64,000 bases of DNA from Arthrobacter ruber (GCF_002954225.1 NZ_PPTH01000018.1:124001-188000), one strand, 5' to 3'; shown: positions 52,394 to 61,519, numbered from the stretch's first letter. Numbers and translations: made by a program. Notes: a model not told the origin generated them from the letters alone.

Positions 52394-52840
52394 ATGGCCA
52401 CGAACGTCTTCATCAACCTCCCCGTCAGCGACCTCGCACGGTCCAAGGCCTTCTACACCAGCTTCGGCTGGACGCTGAACCCGGACTTCTCCAATGACGA
52501 CGCCGGTGCGGTCGCCATCAGCGACACCATCTTCCTGATGATCCTGACCCACCAGCACTGGGCGCAGTTCACGGACAAGCCCGTCGCCGACGCCCACGCC
52601 ACCTCCGCCGTCATCAATGCCATCAGCGTGGACGCGCCCGAGGACGTCGATGCTCTCGTGGGCCGGGCCGTCGCGGCCGGTGCCGTCGAAGGCAGGTCGC
52701 AGGAACTCGGCTTCATGCGCTCGCGCTCCTTCGCCGACCCCGACGGACACACCTGGGAAGTGATGTGGATGGACCCCATCGCCCAGACCGGCGACTGGGA
52801 AGCCGTCGGCGCCAAGTACGGCGACCAGCAGCCGGCCTGA
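52394..52840 (+). CDS. VOC superfamily protein (glyoxalase-like)
   Basis: The 148-residue protein has TNVFINLPVSDLARSKAFYT at the start, a typical VOC opening, and LGFMRSRSFADPDGHTWEVM with the DPDGH metal-site motif near the end. It is shaped like the PhnB/DUF family of VOC proteins. Substrate unknown. ATG at 52394 after CAGGAGAACGGCC. It runs into the next gene with a 3-nt gap, so the two are co-transcribed. Confidence 0.87.
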   Translation: MATNVFINLPVSDLARSKAFYTSFGWTLNPDFSNDDAGAVAISDTIFLMILTHQHWAQFTDKPVADAHATSAVINAISVDAPEDVDALVGRAVAAGAVEGRSQELGFMRSRSFADPDGHTWEVMWMDPIAQTGDWEAVGAKYGDQQPA

Positions 52841-52843
52841 CGC

Positions 52844-53497
52844 ATGCCCGGGACCACCACCGGCACCGATGCCCTGTGGGAGCTGGCCCACGCCGAACGG
52901 GCCTCCCTCGCCCGGGACCTCGCCGCCCTCCGACCCGAGCAGTGGCGGGCACCCACGCTGTGCGGCGAGTGGGACGTCGAGGACGTCACCGCACACCTCT
53001 CGGCCGCAGCATCGGTGGGCCGGGGGCGGTGGATCAGGAGCATGCTGCTGGCCGGCTTCCGCCCGGGGGTACACAACCGGCGACGCCTGGCCGAACACCG
53101 GGGCGCCTCACCCGCCGGCACGCTCGAGCGGTTCCGGGAGGTGATGGACCTGTCGATCGCGCCGTCGTCGGACATCCCCGCCTACCTCGGTGAGGTGGTG
53201 GTGCATGCCCAGGACATCCGGTGGCCGCTCGGTATCCCGACCCGGCCCGGCATCGAGGCGCTGCTCCCCGTGGCGGAGTTCTTCGTGGCCAGGAACTTCA
53301 CCGTCCCGAGTCGCCGGAACGCCGCGGGCCTCCGGCTCGTCGCGACGGACGCTTCCTTCACCGCGGGCGAGGGTCCGGAGGTGAAGGGCACGCTGCTCGC
53401 ACTCGTGATGTGCCTTGCCGGCCGGGCCGCCTACCTCGACGAACTCGACGGCCCGGGCATGCCCCTGCTGCGCGCGCGGATCGCGACGGAGGGCTAG
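52844..53497 (+). CDS. Mycothiol-dependent maleylpyruvate isomerase (MDMPI)/DinB-like protein
   Basis: The 217-residue protein has the MDMPI N-terminal helical bundle: HAERASLARDLAALRPEQWR, then TLCGEWDVEDVTAHLSAAAS with the metal-binding His. EVVVHAQDIRWPLGIPT contains the further His. This TIGR03083 family contains mycothiol-dependent enzymes in Actinobacteria; the exact reaction is unknown. Its stop overlaps the convergent TetR gene end by 4 nt. Confidence 0.82.
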   Translation: MPGTTTGTDALWELAHAERASLARDLAALRPEQWRAPTLCGEWDVEDVTAHLSAAASVGRGRWIRSMLLAGFRPGVHNRRRLAEHRGASPAGTLERFREVMDLSIAPSSDIPAYLGEVVVHAQDIRWPLGIPTRPGIEALLPVAEFFVARNFTVPSRRNAAGLRLVATDASFTAGEGPEVKGTLLALVMCLAGRAAYLDELDGPGMPLLRARIATEG

Positions 53498-54051
53498 CCG
53501 CGCGGTCGGACGGCGCCGTCGAGCGTGCGGAGCAGCAGTTCCAGGGCGTCGTGGCGTGAGCTTCCGTGTTCCTGCATCCAGGCCCACCCCGAGTAGAGCG
53601 AGCACCACAGGACGTTCACCAGCCACAGGGCGGGCTGGCCCGGGTCGAGGCTGCCGTCGTCGTGCCCCCGCTCGCAGACCCGCACGGACAGCCCGGCCTC
53701 GTCGTCGGACAGTGCGCCGTCGAGCTCCACGACGCCGTTGAACACGAGCGCCAGGACGTCGCCGAGGTCGAAGTACTCCCGGCACAGTCGCAGAAGTGCC
53801 TCCCGCCCGGTGCCGTCGAGGAGCCGGGCGCAGGCATGGGCCGCGGCGACGGCCCGACCGCATTCCTCCGTGACCCCGGCCACCAGGTCCGAGCGTTCGG
53901 CGAAGTACCGGTGCAGGGTGGTGCGGCCCACGCCCGCCGCGTCCGCCACGTCCGCCAGGCTCGCCGACGGGTCCGAGGCGAGCGTCGTCACCGCCGCGGC
54001 GACAATCGCCTGACGGGTGCGGGAGCGTACTCCGGTTGCTGGTGCGGTCAC
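53494..54051 (-). CDS. TetR-family transcriptional regulator
   Basis: The 185-residue regulator has an N-terminal HTH, RSRTRQAIVAAAVTTLASDP with SLADVADAAGVGRTTLHRYF, and a C-terminal ligand-binding domain. The start is GTG at 54051; the 27-codon extension to 54132 overlaps the operator region and is unlikely. It is divergent from an ABC exporter gene with an inverted repeat between, the standard arrangement for a repressor of an exporter that is relieved by the exporter's cargo. Confidence 0.87.
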   Translation of the reverse strand: MTAPATGVRSRTRQAIVAAAVTTLASDPSASLADVADAAGVGRTTLHRYFAERSDLVAGVTEECGRAVAAAHACARLLDGTGREALLRLCREYFDLGDVLALVFNGVVELDGALSDDEAGLSVRVCERGHDDGSLDPGQPALWLVNVLWCSLYSGWAWMQEHGSSRHDALELLLRTLDGAVRPRG

Positions 54052-54060
54052 GCGAGCGAC

Positions 54061-54085
54061 ACTACTCCATCCTGATTCGAGTAGT
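54061..54085 (+). promoter_or_regulatory. Candidate TetR operator between regulator and exporter
   Basis: ACTACTC (54061-54067) and GAGTAGT (54079-54085) are perfect 7-bp inverted repeats with an 11-bp spacer, located 9 nt upstream of the TetR gene start. A TTGACC -35-like hexamer for the exporter lies at 54104-54109. Confidence 0.5.
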
Positions 54086-54140
54086 CGCCGACTTTGCAGA
54101 ATATTGACCAGCCTGGTACACCGATGTTCCATTGTGGAGC

Positions 54141-55931
54141 ATGAGGCTCCGAATACTGCTCACCCTGCTGTATCCGCACCGCGTCACGTTGCTCGTCGGC
54201 CTCCTGCTGGGCCTGCTCGCCAGCGCTGCGGGTCTCGCTACTCCCCTGGTCACGAAGTGGGTGCTCGATTCACTGGCTACGGCCGACACGGCCGACACCC
54301 TGGTGGGCCCGGTGGTGTGGCTGCTCGCACTCGTGATCGCCGGGGCGGTGGTCTCGTTCGCCCAGTGGATCCTGTTCGGGAGGCTGGGCGAACAGGTGGT
54401 GCTCGCCGCCCGCCGGATGCTGGTCGGCACGGTGCTGCGGGCGCGGGTGGGGTCGGTGGCGCGAACGCCGTCCGGCGAGGTGGTCACGCGGGTCACCAGC
54501 GACACCGGCCTTCTGCACCAGGCCTCGGCCAGCCTCGTGGGACTCGTCAACGCCGTCGTGATGCTCGTCGGGACGCTCGTGCTCATGCTCGTGCTGGACC
54601 CGCCTCTCCTCGGCATCACGGTGGTGGCCGTCGGCGTGATCACGGCCCTCATGGTCCTGCTGCTGCCGCGCATCGCCGTCGCCGAGGCGAGAGCCCAGGA
54701 GGCCGTGGGAAATATCGGGTCCACGCTGGAGGGCGCCGTCCGTGCCATCCGCACGGTCAAGGCGAGCCGGGCGGAGACCAGGATCCTCGACAGCATCGGC
54801 TCCCACATCGACACCGCCGCCCGCTTCGGGGTGCGGTCAGCGGTGACACAGGCGTGGGTCTGGACGATCGCGTGGACGGGACTGCAACTCGCGATCATCG
54901 TCATCCTCGGCGTCGGTGCATGGCGGGTGGCGCAGGGCGACATGCCCGTCTCGACACTGATCGCATTCCTGCTGTACGCGTTCGGGCTGATGGGACCGCT
55001 CACGGAGCTGACCCAGAACCTCACGGCTCTGCAGTCCGGTATCGCGGCCGCCGAGCGGATCGGTCAGATGGACAGGTTCGAGCCGGAGCCGACCACCGTT
55101 CCCGACGGACCGATGGCACCGGCGGATGCGGGCACCCCCTGCATCCTCGAGTTCGACGACGTCAGCGCGCGGTACGGCCCGGACGCCGGCGAGGCTGTCG
55201 CAGGCATCACCCTCGGGATCCCGAGGCGGGGTCACCTCGCCATCGTCGGCCCGTCCGGCGCCGGCAAGACCACCCTGCTCTCCCTGCTGCTGCGTTTCCT
55301 CGAACCCTCGGCGGGCGGGATGGTCCTCGACGGGAGGCCGTACGCACAGTGGACGCCGCAGCAGGTGCGGGCGCGGCTCGCCTACGTGGAGCAGGAGACG
55401 CCCCTCGTGCCCGGCACGGTGCGCGAGAACATCACCTTCACACACCCGGACGCCTCGGACGAGGAGGTCGCGGCTGCGCTGGCGGCCGTCCGCCTCACCG
55501 ACGTCGTCGCCGCCCTGCCCCATGGGCTCGACACCTCGCTCCAGGCAGGCGAGCTGTCGGGCGGCCAGCGTCAGCGGGTCGCCGTCGCACGCGCGGTCCT
55601 GCGCACACCCGACGTCCTGATACTCGACGAGGCGACCGCACAGGTGGACGGCGTGACCGAGCAGGCGCTGCAGCGGTGCATCACCGACGTCGCCTCCCGC
55701 GCCGCGGTCGTCACCGTGGCACACCGCCTCTCCACGGTCCTCGACGCCGACAGGATCGTGGTCATGGACGGCGGGCGGATCCGGGACATCGGGACCCACG
55801 AGGCGCTGCTCGGTCGGGACGCACTGTACCGCGAACTCGTCGTCGCGCTCCGGATACACGACGACGCCTCGGACCATCCCGGACAGTCCGCCGACGGTGT
55901 CCGACGGTCTGCCGGCGGGACCGGCGCCTGA
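54141..55931 (+). CDS. ABC exporter, fused permease/ATPase
   Basis: The 596-residue protein has a type I exporter membrane domain (about residues 10-305) and an NBD with Walker A GPSGAGKTTLLSLL, signature ELSGGQRQRVAVARAVLR, Walker B DVLILDEATAQVDG and H-loop TVAHRLSTV, all canonical, so a homodimer with two working sites is likely. ATG at 54141 has no strong ribosome site and may be leaderless; an upstream TTG at 54132 is another option. Probably a drug exporter under the divergent TetR repressor. Confidence 0.88.
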   Translation: MRLRILLTLLYPHRVTLLVGLLLGLLASAAGLATPLVTKWVLDSLATADTADTLVGPVVWLLALVIAGAVVSFAQWILFGRLGEQVVLAARRMLVGTVLRARVGSVARTPSGEVVTRVTSDTGLLHQASASLVGLVNAVVMLVGTLVLMLVLDPPLLGITVVAVGVITALMVLLLPRIAVAEARAQEAVGNIGSTLEGAVRAIRTVKASRAETRILDSIGSHIDTAARFGVRSAVTQAWVWTIAWTGLQLAIIVILGVGAWRVAQGDMPVSTLIAFLLYAFGLMGPLTELTQNLTALQSGIAAAERIGQMDRFEPEPTTVPDGPMAPADAGTPCILEFDDVSARYGPDAGEAVAGITLGIPRRGHLAIVGPSGAGKTTLLSLLLRFLEPSAGGMVLDGRPYAQWTPQQVRARLAYVEQETPLVPGTVRENITFTHPDASDEEVAAALAAVRLTDVVAALPHGLDTSLQAGELSGGQRQRVAVARAVLRTPDVLILDEATAQVDGVTEQALQRCITDVASRAAVVTVAHRLSTVLDADRIVVMDGGRIRDIGTHEALLGRDALYRELVVALRIHDDASDHPGQSADGVRRSAGGTGA

Positions 55932-55980
55932 GTCCACCGCCTCCGGCGCGCCGAATCAGCCTGGCCGCTTCCGGTCGCCG

Positions 55981-56009
55981 TTGACACCGAATGTGGCCGG
56001 CATTACTCT
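55981..56009 (+). promoter_or_regulatory. Promoter of the GH42/galactoside transport operon
   Basis: A perfect -35 TTGACA (55981-55986) and a TACTCT -10 (56004-56009) are separated by exactly 17 nt. Expected start is near 56016, inside the first LacI-type operator. Confidence 0.75.
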
Positions 56010-56022
56010 GGGAGCGTTCACA
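56009..56022 (+). promoter_or_regulatory. LacI-type operator O1
   Basis: TGGGAGCGTTCACA fits the palindrome TGTGAACGTTCACA with two mismatches and overlaps the expected transcription start, the right place for repression. Confidence 0.6.
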
Positions 56023-56053
56023 CATTCTCGATGGAGAGTACGCCGCCCGGTTC

Positions 56054-56067
56054 TGGGAACGTTCACA
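56054..56067 (+). promoter_or_regulatory. LacI-type operator O2
   Basis: TGGGAACGTTCACA matches the same palindrome with one mismatch. It is 45 bp downstream of O1, about four helical turns, so two repressor dimers could act on the same face. Confidence 0.65.
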
Positions 56068-56131
56068 GAACTGCGCCGCGGTCCTTCTCCGGCATCGCCC
56101 GAGACCAGGTACCGCAGCATGAGGAGCAGGT

Positions 56132-58198
56132 TTGGCACCCACAACCACCGTCGCAGGACTGTCCGGCAACGGAGAGCTCGTCTACGGGTGTGACTACAAC
56201 CCCGAGCAGTGGGACGCCGCCGTCTGGCGTGAGGACGTCCGTCTCATGAAGGAAGCCGGCGTCAACCTCGTGGCCGTCAACATCTTCGGGTGGGCGGAAC
56301 TCGAGCCGGAGGAGGGAGTGTTCCGGTTCGAGGACCTCGACGCCGTCATGGACCTCCTCGCCGAACATGGCATCGGCGTGAACCTCGGCACCGGCACCTC
56401 GTCCACCCCCGCCTGGCTCACCACGGCCCACCCCGAGATGCTCCCCCGCACCGCCGACGGCACCACCCGCTGGCCCGGCGGCCGCCAGGCGTTCTGCCCC
56501 AGCTCCCCCGTCTACCGGCGGCACGCCCTGGCCCTGGTGGAGCAGGTCTCCGCCCGCTACGGCAGCCACCCGGCCCTGCGCCTGTGGCACGTCTCCAACG
56601 AGCTCGGCTGCCACAACTCCCTGTGCTACTGCGACGTCTCGGCCGAGGCCTTCCGGGGCTGGCTCCGGACCCGCTACGAGACCCTCGACGCACTCAATGC
56701 CGCCTGGGGCACCGCCTTCTGGAGCCAGCGGTACTCCGCGTGGGAGCAGGTGCTGCCCCCGCGGCTCACCCTCTCGGCCCTGAACCCCACACAGACGCTC
56801 GACTTCCACCGCTTCAGCTCCGACGAGCTGCTCGCGCACTACTCGGCCGAGGAGTCGGTCCTGCGTCACAACAGCGCCGTCCCGGTGACCACCAACTTCA
56901 TGGTCGCCGCGCACATCCGCGACCAGGACTACTGGTCCTGGGCGCCGGAGATGGACGTCATCGCGAACGACCACTACCTCGACCACCGTCTCGGCGCGCC
57001 GGACGCGGAACTCGCGTTCGCCGCCGACACCACCCGCGGGCTCGCTCAGGGACTGCCCTGGCTGCTCATGGAACACTCCACGGGTGCCGTGAACTGGCAG
57101 CCCCGCAACATCGCCAAGGGTCCCGGGGAGATGCTCCGCAACTCCCTGACCCACCTCGCGCGGGGTGCGGACGGCCTGTGCTTCTTCCAGTGGCGCGCGT
57201 CGCTGCAAGGGAGCGAGAAGTTCCACTCCGCGATGCTCCCCCACGCCGGCACCGATTCGCAGATCTGGCGCGACGTCGTCGAACTCGGCGCCGCGCTCGG
57301 AAGACTCCGAGAGGTCGCGGGCACCACGGTGCACGCCGACATCGCGCTCGTCTTCAGCTGGGAGGCATGGTGGGCGCACGACCAGGAGTCGCACCCGTCG
57401 GGCGACGTGCGCTACATCGAGCAGGTCCACGCCGCGTACAAGGCCCTGTGGGACGCCGGCGTCACGGTGGACATCGTGGCTCCCGGCGCGGATCTCTCCG
57501 CCTACAAGCTCGTGGTGGTGCCGAACCTCTACCTCGTGCGCGACGAGCACGCCGCGGTCATCAGCGACTTCGTGACGAACGGCGGCTCCGCGTTCATCAC
57601 GTTCTTCAGCGGCATCGTCGACGAGAACGAGAGGGTCCGGCCCGGCGGTTACCCGGGAGCCTTCCGTGACCTCCTCGGCATCCGTTCCGAGGAGTTCTTC
57701 CCCCTCGATCCCGCGCACCCCCTGACCCTCGACAACGGCTCACCCGCCACGCTCTGGTCCGAGTCCCTGCGCCTCACCTCGGCCGAGGCCGTCCTCAGCT
57801 ACGCGACCGGCCACCACACCGGGACACCGGCCGTGACCCGCAACCGCGTCGGAGCGGGCGAGGCGTGGTACGCCGGGACCGTGCTCGACGGCGGCGTACT
57901 CAGGGACCTGCTGCTCCGGGCGGCGGTCACCGCAGGCGTGGAGGTGCCCGAAGCGCAGTCCGGCCTCGAGGTCGTGGCGCGCCGCGGCGACGGGCGCGAG
58001 TACGTCTTCCTCATCAACCACACCACCGAGGACCGCAAGCACCGGGTCAGCGGTCTGGAACTGCTGACCGCCGAGGCCGTGGCCGACGTCGTCGTGGTTC
58101 CCGCAGGCGCCGTCCGCGTCGTGCGCACCACCCCAGCAACCACCGACACCGACGGCTCGACCCAGGGCCGAAAGGATGCAGGCCATGTCAGTTCTTAG
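56132..58198 (+). CDS. Beta-galactosidase, GH42
   Basis: The 688-residue enzyme cleaves terminal beta-galactosides. GH42 features are YGCDYNPEQWDAAVW at the start, the acid/base Glu157 in HVSNELGCHN, the nucleophile Glu314 in PWLLMEHSTGAVNW, and the zinc cysteine group C122, C160, C165 and C167. The trimerisation and C-terminal domains follow (EEFFPLDPAHPLTL onward). The start is TTG at 56132, preceded by GAGGAGCAGG. No signal peptide, so it acts in the cytosol on imported galactosides. First gene of the operon with permeases and binding protein. Confidence 0.94.
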   Translation: MAPTTTVAGLSGNGELVYGCDYNPEQWDAAVWREDVRLMKEAGVNLVAVNIFGWAELEPEEGVFRFEDLDAVMDLLAEHGIGVNLGTGTSSTPAWLTTAHPEMLPRTADGTTRWPGGRQAFCPSSPVYRRHALALVEQVSARYGSHPALRLWHVSNELGCHNSLCYCDVSAEAFRGWLRTRYETLDALNAAWGTAFWSQRYSAWEQVLPPRLTLSALNPTQTLDFHRFSSDELLAHYSAEESVLRHNSAVPVTTNFMVAAHIRDQDYWSWAPEMDVIANDHYLDHRLGAPDAELAFAADTTRGLAQGLPWLLMEHSTGAVNWQPRNIAKGPGEMLRNSLTHLARGADGLCFFQWRASLQGSEKFHSAMLPHAGTDSQIWRDVVELGAALGRLREVAGTTVHADIALVFSWEAWWAHDQESHPSGDVRYIEQVHAAYKALWDAGVTVDIVAPGADLSAYKLVVVPNLYLVRDEHAAVISDFVTNGGSAFITFFSGIVDENERVRPGGYPGAFRDLLGIRSEEFFPLDPAHPLTLDNGSPATLWSESLRLTSAEAVLSYATGHHTGTPAVTRNRVGAGEAWYAGTVLDGGVLRDLLLRAAVTAGVEVPEAQSGLEVVARRGDGREYVFLINHTTEDRKHRVSGLELLTAEAVADVVVVPAGAVRVVRTTPATTDTDGSTQGRKDAGHVSS

Positions 58199-59114
58199 CA
58201 CTCCGGCCGAGGCCCCCAAGGCCGCCCCGGTCTCGAGGAGGACCCGCTCGTCGGGAGCGCAGCGCCGCGCCGTGGCGCTGTTCATCGCGCCGTTCGCGAT
58301 CCTCTTCCTCGCCTTCTACGCGATCCCGATCGTCTACGCCGTCGTGCAGTCGCTGCTCACCGTGGAGCGCGAGGGCACCTTCGGCAGGCCCCGCCAGGTC
58401 TTCGGGGGCTTCGTCCAGTACGAGCAGGTCTTCCAGAACACCGCGTTCTGGGAATCGGTGGGGCGCGTGCTGCTCTTCGGCGTGGTGCAGGTGCCGATCA
58501 TGCTCGGCCTCGCCCTCCTGTTCGCGCTGCTGCTCGACTCGCCGCTGCTGAAGGGCAAGAAGTTCTTCCGGCTCGCGTTCTTCGCCCCCTACGCCGTCCC
58601 CGGCGTCATCGCGGCCATCATGTGGGGTTTCCTGTACTCGCCGTCGCTCTCGCCGTTCGGCGCAGTCACCTCGAACGTCGACCTGCTGGGCGGCAACCTC
58701 GTGCTCTGGGCGATCGCAAACATCGTCACCTGGGTCTACGTGGGCTACAACATGCTCATCATCTACTCGTCGCTGCTCGCGATCCCCACGGAGATCTACG
58801 AAGCGGCACGGCTCGACGGCGCCAGCAACATCCAGATCGCCTGGCGCATCAAGATCCCCCTGGTGATCCCGGCCATCATCCTGACGGCGGTGTTCTCGAT
58901 CATCGGCACGCTCCAGCTCCTGGCCGAGCCCCAGACGCTCCGCAGCTTCAGCTCGGCGATCAACAGCACGTTCACCCCGAACCTCGCGGTCTACACGACG
59001 GCGTCGGTGCCGAACTACAACCTCGCCGCGGCGTTCTCGGTGGTCCTCGCACTCGCCACCTTCATCCTCTCCTTCGTCTTCCTGAAGTCCACCCAGCGGA
59101 AGGTAACCCAGTGA
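58185..59114 (+). CDS. Sugar ABC transporter permease (MalF/LacF-like)
   Basis: The 309-residue permease has six helices after a polar N-terminus. VALFIAPFAILFLAFYAIPI is the first, and the EAA loop YEAARLDGASNIQIAWRIKIP is the ATPase contact. The ATG at 58185 is preferred to 58176 because AAAGG lies 9 nt ahead. It overlaps the galactosidase gene by 14 nt. It pairs with the next permease for import of a galactoside. Confidence 0.93.
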   Translation: MSVLSTPAEAPKAAPVSRRTRSSGAQRRAVALFIAPFAILFLAFYAIPIVYAVVQSLLTVEREGTFGRPRQVFGGFVQYEQVFQNTAFWESVGRVLLFGVVQVPIMLGLALLFALLLDSPLLKGKKFFRLAFFAPYAVPGVIAAIMWGFLYSPSLSPFGAVTSNVDLLGGNLVLWAIANIVTWVYVGYNMLIIYSSLLAIPTEIYEAARLDGASNIQIAWRIKIPLVIPAIILTAVFSIIGTLQLLAEPQTLRSFSSAINSTFTPNLAVYTTASVPNYNLAAAFSVVLALATFILSFVFLKSTQRKVTQ

Positions 59115-60043
59115 CGGCAGCCCCAGCCACCGCGTCCAAGCGCCATCGTGGCGGGAGTTCGACGGCGGACAGCGCCGGCAGGCATGCCCGCGGTCCCCGT
59201 CAGAGCATCATGTCCCGCAGTGCGGCGATGCTCATCATGGGTGTCTTCACCCTGTACTTCCTGACCCCCATCTGGTGGCTGCTCACCACGTCCACCAAGA
59301 CGGGCGGCGAGATCACGTCCACCGCTCCCCTGTGGTTCACGGGCAACTCCGCCGGGACCTTCTTCGCCAACCTCGGGCGCCTGTTCAGCTACGGCGACGG
59401 GCTGTTCGGCCGCTGGCTGCTCAACTCCGCCCTCTACGCGGGTGTCGGCGCCCTGATCGGCACGATCATCGCGGCGATGTGCGGGTACGCCCTCGCCAAG
59501 TACGAGTTCCGGGGGCGCGAGGCGATCTTCAACATCGTGCTCAGCGGGGTCCTCGTGCCCGCCACGGCGCTGGCTCTCCCCCTGTTCCTCATCTTCAGCC
59601 GCGTGGATCTGACCAACACCATGTGGGCCGTGTTCCTGCCGAGCCTCGTCAGCCCGTTCGGCGTGTACCTGGCCCGTATCTACGCCGCAGCCAGCGTGCC
59701 CAACGAACTGCTCGAAGCGGCCCGCCTGGACGGCTCGGGTGAGATCCGCACGTTCTTCACGGTGTCCACGCGCCTCATGGCGCCGGCCCTCGTCACGATC
59801 TTCCTCTTCCAGTTCGTGGCGATCTGGAACAACTTCTTCCTGCCCCTGATCATGCTCCGCGACCAGGTGCTCTTCCCCGTGACGCTGGGCCTGTACGCCT
59901 GGAACAGCCAGATCAGCCAGATCCCCGAGCTGCGCTCCCTCGTGATCGTCGGCGCGCTCGTCTCGATCCTCCCGCTGATCATCGCCTTCCTCGCACTCCA
60001 GCGTTTCTGGAGCAGCGGCCTCGGCGCAGGCGGCGTCAAGTAG
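59111..60043 (+). CDS. Sugar ABC transporter permease (MalG/LacG-like)
   Basis: The 310-residue permease has a basic N-terminal tail and helices starting MLIMGVFTLYFLTPIWWLLT. The EAA loop is LLEAARLDGSGEIRTFFTV. GTG at 59111 overlaps the previous stop by 4 nt; the longer open frame upstream is not real. Member of the CUT1 sugar importers. A dedicated ATPase gene is absent from the operon, so a shared MsiK/UgpC-type ATPase elsewhere probably energises it. Confidence 0.93.
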   Translation: MTAAPATASKRHRGGSSTADSAGRHARGPRQSIMSRSAAMLIMGVFTLYFLTPIWWLLTTSTKTGGEITSTAPLWFTGNSAGTFFANLGRLFSYGDGLFGRWLLNSALYAGVGALIGTIIAAMCGYALAKYEFRGREAIFNIVLSGVLVPATALALPLFLIFSRVDLTNTMWAVFLPSLVSPFGVYLARIYAAASVPNELLEAARLDGSGEIRTFFTVSTRLMAPALVTIFLFQFVAIWNNFFLPLIMLRDQVLFPVTLGLYAWNSQISQIPELRSLVIVGALVSILPLIIAFLALQRFWSSGLGAGGVK

Positions 60044-60070
60044 CACCCCAGTCTCCCGACCAGCACCACA

Positions 60071-60096
60071 GGTGCACGGGCGACCGCCCCTGCACC
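60071..60096 (+). other. Intercistronic hairpin before the binding-protein gene
   Basis: GGTGCA (60071-60076) pairs with TGCACC (60091-60096), with an inner GGGC/GCCC stem. It lies in the 77-nt gap ahead of the binding-protein gene and could stabilise that part of the mRNA so the binding protein is made in excess. Confidence 0.45.
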
Positions 60097-60120
60097 GCAC
60101 TACCACCGATAGGAAAGACA

Positions 60121-61455
60121 ATGCGCGCGCATTACGGAAAAGTCACCGCGGCCTTTGCCATGATCTCTGCGCTGGCTCTCTCCGGCTGTTCAGCCGGCGG
60201 AGACAGCACCGAGGCAGGAGCCGAAGCGGCTCCCTGCGAGGCCTCCGAGGGCCCTGTCACCCTGAACTTCACCACGTGGGTCCCCGGCATGGACGAGGTC
60301 GTCAAGCTGTGGAACGCCGAGAACCCCGAGATCCAGGTCGAGGTGCAGACCGGCCCCAACGGCAACTCGGGGACCTACCAGAACTTCTTCAACCAGATCC
60401 AGGCCGGCAACGCACCCGACCTCGGCCAGATCGAGTACGACGCGCTGCCGAACTTCCGTGTCCAGGACGGACTGGAGAACATCGCAGCGTGCGAGGGCGT
60501 CGCCGACGCGCAGGACAAGTTCGTCGACTGGACCTGGGGCCAGGTGACCTTCGGCGAGGAGGGCTCCGTCTACGCCGTCCCCCAAGACAGCGGCCCCATG
60601 GCCATGTACTACCGCGCCGACCTCTTCGAGGCCGCCGGCATCGAGGTCCCCACCACCTGGGAGGAGTACGCCGCGGCAGCCGAGCAGATCAAGGCGCAGG
60701 GCTCCTACATCACCAACTTCCCGAAGCAGGACGTCAACTGGTTCGCCGGCATGGTCTGGCAGAACGGCGGCCAGTGGTTCGCGAACGACGGCGAGAGCTG
60801 GGACGTCAACCTGACGAGCCCCGAGTCCGAGGAGGTCGCCACCTACTGGCAGGACCTGCTCTCCAAGGACCTCGTCTCCACGCTGCCGTCCTTCTCGGAC
60901 GAGTGGAACGCGTCTTTCAACCAGGGCCAGCAGTGGACCTGGGTGTCCGCCGTGTGGGGCGCGACCACCCTCTCCGACGGGGCTCCCGACACCGCCGGCA
61001 AGTGGGCCGTCGCCCCGATGCCGCAGTGGGAGGACGGCGGGGAGACCGCCGGTAACTGGGGCGGTTCGTCCACGGCGGTCCTGAAGGGCTCCGAGCACCC
61101 GGCCGAGGCCGCGAAGTTCGCGCTGTGGCTCAACACCGATCCCGAAGCCCTCGCGCTCGCCAACGAACTCGGCGGCATCTACCCGGCAGCGAAGTCCGCG
61201 ACCGAGCTCGAAGCCTTCGCCGGCGGCGTCGACTACTACGGCGGACAGAAGATCTACGAGGTCTTCGCCGACGCGTCCTCGAACGTGGACCCGAACTTCA
61301 CCTGGGGCCCCACGATGACGCAGACCTACACGGACGTCTCGGACGGGTTCGGTGCAGCCATCGGCGGCTCCGGCACCCTCATGGACGCCCTCGAGAACGG
61401 GCAGCAGAAGACGATCGACTCCCTGAAGTCGCAGTCCATCCCCGTCTCGGAGTAG
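60121..61455 (+). CDS. Sugar ABC transporter substrate-binding lipoprotein
   Basis: The 444-residue protein is a CUT1 binding lipoprotein (SBP_bac_1). It has a signal sequence with lipobox LALSGC (Cys near 23), then VTLNFTTWVPGMDEVVKLWN, and the ligand cleft region with DLGQIEYDALPNFRVQDGL and VPQDSGPMAMYYRADLFEAA. It binds a galactoside or oligosaccharide outside the membrane. ATG at 60121 follows GATAGGAAAGACA. Unusually it is the last gene of the operon, after the permeases. Confidence 0.93.
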   Translation: MRAHYGKVTAAFAMISALALSGCSAGGDSTEAGAEAAPCEASEGPVTLNFTTWVPGMDEVVKLWNAENPEIQVEVQTGPNGNSGTYQNFFNQIQAGNAPDLGQIEYDALPNFRVQDGLENIAACEGVADAQDKFVDWTWGQVTFGEEGSVYAVPQDSGPMAMYYRADLFEAAGIEVPTTWEEYAAAAEQIKAQGSYITNFPKQDVNWFAGMVWQNGGQWFANDGESWDVNLTSPESEEVATYWQDLLSKDLVSTLPSFSDEWNASFNQGQQWTWVSAVWGATTLSDGAPDTAGKWAVAPMPQWEDGGETAGNWGGSSTAVLKGSEHPAEAAKFALWLNTDPEALALANELGGIYPAAKSATELEAFAGGVDYYGGQKIYEVFADASSNVDPNFTWGPTMTQTYTDVSDGFGAAIGGSGTLMDALENGQQKTIDSLKSQSIPVSE

Positions 61456-61483
61456 TCCCCGGCGGCTCCCGCAGCAGTATCCA

Positions 61484-61519
61484 CGAAGCGCCGCGTCCCG
61501 GAAGGGGCGTGGCGCTTCG
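61484..61519 (+). terminator. Terminator of the galactoside operon
   Basis: A 16-bp stem with two G-U pairs (61484-61499 and 61504-61519) and a GGAA tetraloop follows the binding-protein stop by 28 nt. Strong by stem length. Confidence 0.8.
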
